Below, in pieces: positions 62,307-64,000 of a DNA stretch of 64,000 bases. Under the pieces are notes generated by a model, which was not told the origin of the DNA, searched no databases, and saw only the letters and a list, made by a program, of their open reading frames with translations. Numbering within the stretch: the stretch's first letter is position 1; every line of letters starts with the position of its first letter. A program made the translations under genes and the position numbers. The stretch comes from Oceanobacillus massiliensis str. N'diop (GTDB lineage Bacteria > Bacillota > Bacilli > Bacillales > Amphibacillaceae), in contig NZ_HE610978.1 of NCBI RefSeq assembly GCF_000285495.1, positions 524,525 to 588,524 of the forward strand. Reading direction: 5' to 3'.

Positions 62307-62477
62307 CTAAATGACCGGATAATATTGTTCATATCGTGGATTGCAGTAGTATGGCGGTCTTGGCCCAATTTTTGGTACTTGGATTTTTTCGGCATTAAGA
62401 TCATATCGCATTTCTTCTTTTTCTGCCGAGTAGTTCAATAACAATAATTTCACTTCAGGATTGAAATAATAGTCCAT
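62307..62477 (-). CDS. Small Tyr/Pro-rich protein, 56 aa
   Basis: Sequence MDYYFNPEVKLLLLNYSAEK, then EEMRYDLNAEKIQVPKIGPR and PPYYCNPRYEQYYPVI. The RBS AAGGAG lies nine bases before the ATG. Eight Tyr, six Pro and one Cys, with an amphipathic middle, give the look of a small spore-coat or crust-type protein. No family is recognised. It lies alone between hemolysin III and the SDR gene. Confidence 0.65.
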   Translation of the reverse strand: MDYYFNPEVKLLLLNYSAEKEEMRYDLNAEKIQVPKIGPRPPYYCNPRYEQYYPVI

Positions 62478-62626
62478 CGTTCTCATCTCCTTATTTTTTC
62501 TATCCTATTCACTTAACATTCCCAGTGAGCCTGTATGACTATTAGCCAGATTCCCATTCGTCACGACATTTGCCCACCTGGCATAAAATGAACAGATTAT
62601 ACATTTGTCAGGAGGATTGAACGGAG

Positions 62627-63544
62627 ATGACTGAAGATCGTACCCCCGCCCAAACTTATCCGTTATATCCCAATTACGGGAAAATAACACGCTATGAGGA
62701 TATTGCAATTACCGTTCCTGAGCAGCGGCAATTTCGGCAGCCTGGCCTGGAGCGTTTAATGGTACCAAGACCCATTATCGAAAATCCAAATTATAAAGGA
62801 AGCGGCAAGCTTGAAGGAAAAGTAGCGCTTATCACTGGCGGCGATAGCGGTATGGGTGCTGCAGCTGCCATTGCATTCGCAAAAGAGGGTGCAGATATAG
62901 CGATTTCCTATTTAGATGAACAGGAAGATGCCGATCGCACAAAAAGAAGAATCGAAGAGCTTGGCAGGAGCTGTCTCCAGCTGCCAGGTGACTTAAGAGA
63001 AAAACAGCAATGTATAGATATCGTGAAAAAGACTGTCGACACATTTGGCAAGCTTCACATCCTCTGCAACCACGTGGGCATTCAATTCCAACAGTTAAGC
63101 TTAACGGATATAACGGATGAGCAGTTTGACGATACATTTAAAGTAAATATCTACTCCCATTTCTATACGACCCGTACAGCATTGAAATATTTGGAGGCTG
63201 GAAGCTCCATCATTAATACAGCTTCCGTTGTTGCTTTTGAGGGAAATGAACAATTAATGGACTACACCGCTACAAAAGCGGCCAATATTGGCTTTACCAG
63301 GGCATTGGCAAATAACTTAGTGAGCAAAGGAATAAGGGTAAACGCAATCGCTCCCGGCCGGATATGGACACCTTTAATTCCATCGAGTTTTTCCGCTGAC
63401 CAAGTCCCGCTTGCCGGTAACCCGATGGACCGTCAAGCCCAACCGTTTGAAGTAGCGCCTACATTCGTCTACCTTGCATCCGATGATTCAAGATTTGTTA
63501 CCGGTCAGACGCTTCATGTGAACGGGGGTCAGGTGTTTGGATAA
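62627..63544 (+). CDS. Short-chain dehydrogenase/reductase (general stress protein 39-like)
   Basis: 305-aa SDR enzyme. The N-terminal extension of about 65 residues is typical of the YdaD/YhdF group. NAD(P) motif [20 protein letters not shown] (about 68-87), NHVG for the usual NNAG, catalytic Ser in [11 protein letters not shown] and YxxxK in [11 protein letters not shown], and a C-terminal [12 protein letters not shown]. In B. subtilis this group is SigB-dependent, but no SigB promoter is seen here. RBS AGGAGG. Confidence 0.9.
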   Translation: MTEDRTPAQTYPLYPNYGKITRYEDIAITVPEQRQFRQPGLERLMVPRPIIENPNYKGSGKLEGKVALITGGDSGMGAAAAIAFAKEGADIAISYLDEQEDADRTKRRIEELGRSCLQLPGDLREKQQCIDIVKKTVDTFGKLHILCNHVGIQFQQLSLTDITDEQFDDTFKVNIYSHFYTTRTALKYLEAGSSIINTASVVAFEGNEQLMDYTATKAANIGFTRALANNLVSKGIRVNAIAPGRIWTPLIPSSFSADQVPLAGNPMDRQAQPFEVAPTFVYLASDDSRFVTGQTLHVNGGQVFG

Positions 63545-63581
63545 AAAAACCTGAAGAGATGTCTCCGCATCCTCTCTTCAG
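63543..63581 (-). terminator. Intrinsic terminator of the AEC transporter gene
   Basis: Stem CTGAAGAGA (63551-63559) / TCTCTTCAG (63573-63581), followed on the minus strand by seven T. It may also serve the SDR gene, whose stop abuts it. Confidence 0.85.
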
Positions 63582-63630
63582 CCTGCAATTTCCTTGTTAT
63601 AGAATAGAACTTCAGTGATGAAGGCTGTCT

Positions 63631-64000
63631 CTAGATCATAAAATTGGCAATGATCCATATAAGCATAAAACTCGTAATAATTGTCAGGTTGGATACAGTC
63701 CCGATAAACCGTTTATCGTAATTGAATTCCACTGCATAAGGCAGGACGGACATCGCTGCAGGAAGAATCAAACCAATTAAAACGGTGTAGTTGAACATAT
63801 CATCGAATGGCAGCAGGAAAAACAGGGCAAAACCGGCAAAAATTCCAAGCCCATATTTCATTGCCATATAATGAAACAGTAAGCGAAGGTATTTTTTCTC
63901 AATCGTAAAGTTCAAATAGATTCCAAGCAATAATAGCGATAGTGGCATGTTCGCGTACGAGATGATGTCAGCTGTTTCAACTATGAACGATGGCAGCTTC
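63631..64000 (-). CDS. AEC family transporter, C-terminal part (cut by window edge)
   Basis: The last 122 codons of an auxin-efflux-carrier-type permease. The frame is open to the window edge and the visible part starts inside the protein. Four helices are seen (DIISYANMPLSLLLLGIYL, YGLGIFAGFALFFLLPF, VLIGLILPAAMSVLPYA, IGTVSNLTIITSFMLIWII), with the conserved Pro-Leu-x-LLLLG and the late PAA(M)S segment of the family. The substrate is unknown. Confidence 0.82.
   Translation of the reverse strand, partial: KLPSFIVETADIISYANMPLSLLLLGIYLNFTIEKKYLRLLFHYMAMKYGLGIFAGFALFFLLPFDDMFNYTVLIGLILPAAMSVLPYAVEFNYDKRFIGTVSNLTIITSFMLIWIIANFMI

Overview
The window is a chromosomal segment from a low-to-mid G+C, spore-forming, probably salt- or alkali-tolerant member of the Bacillaceae (Oceanobacillus/Virgibacillus-like). 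This rests on strong gene order agreement with the Bacillus subtilis ccpA-motPS / aroA / ytxGH / murC / sftA / ytpPQR / ytoQ / ytoP / ytzB / ytnP neighbourhood, on Bacillus-type ribosome binding sites with many TTG starts, and on sporulation genes (a Spo0E-type phosphatase and a SASP-like protein). The sodium-type flagellar stator MotPS, a probable sucrose-phosphate synthase/phosphatase pair, a K+ or Na+/H+ antiporter and a Na+/solute symporter fit a saline habitat. No rRNA, tRNA, CRISPR array, prophage or intact insertion sequence was seen.

Layout. 0-20.9 kb: conserved housekeeping block, mostly on the minus strand. It holds the flagellar stator motPS, the catabolite regulator ccpA, bifunctional DAHP synthase/chorismate mutase (aroA), a large FtsA-like actin-fold protein, the stress operon ytxGH with a near-consensus SigB promoter, murC, a nicotinate phosphoribosyltransferase, the DNA translocase sftA, ytpPQR, a lipoprotein, ytoQ, a DUF84 NTPase, the aminopeptidase ytoP, ytzB and the lactonase-like ytnP with a perfect-consensus cre site upstream. 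20.7-30.3 kb: a DNA glycosylase, a two-gene Na+/solute symporter with a Rex/Fnr-like palindrome upstream, a DUF2512 membrane protein, a phytoene-desaturase-like FAD enzyme, an Asn-rich SASP-like protein, a zinc alcohol dehydrogenase, YbaK and a CPA1 antiporter. 30.4-41.7 kb: a chemoreceptor, a GNAT enzyme, an aromatic-acid-exporter-like protein, a Ser/Arg-rich basic protein facing a protein kinase, succinate-semialdehyde dehydrogenase, sucrose synthesis genes, HMG-CoA synthase and an RNase H-like protein. 41.9-52.4 kb: sbcDC, a YkuI-like degenerate EAL protein, and the qoxABCD quinol oxidase operon. 52.5-64 kb: a Spo0E-like phosphatase behind a Spo0A box, a YfcC transporter with an apparent non-ATG start, YabR, a cysteine-cluster protein, two stressosome-type STAS proteins, small sporulation- or envelope-like proteins, a putative protease, a YrzF-like kinase, hemolysin III, a short-chain dehydrogenase and a truncated AEC transporter.

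Two repeat systems are superimposed on this gene map. The first is a set of arrays with a period of about 20 bp and a TTCCGCG core, at five intergenic places; three are clear and two are reversed or degenerate. It creates false reading frames but has no coding character. The second is a roughly 30-bp dispersed element with six copies between 30.3 and 48.4 kb, all in the same orientation, most of them ending in a perfect Spo0A-box-like TTTTGTCGAA. These, with the STAS pair, the FtsA-like protein and the sucrose pair, are the most interesting parts of the window.
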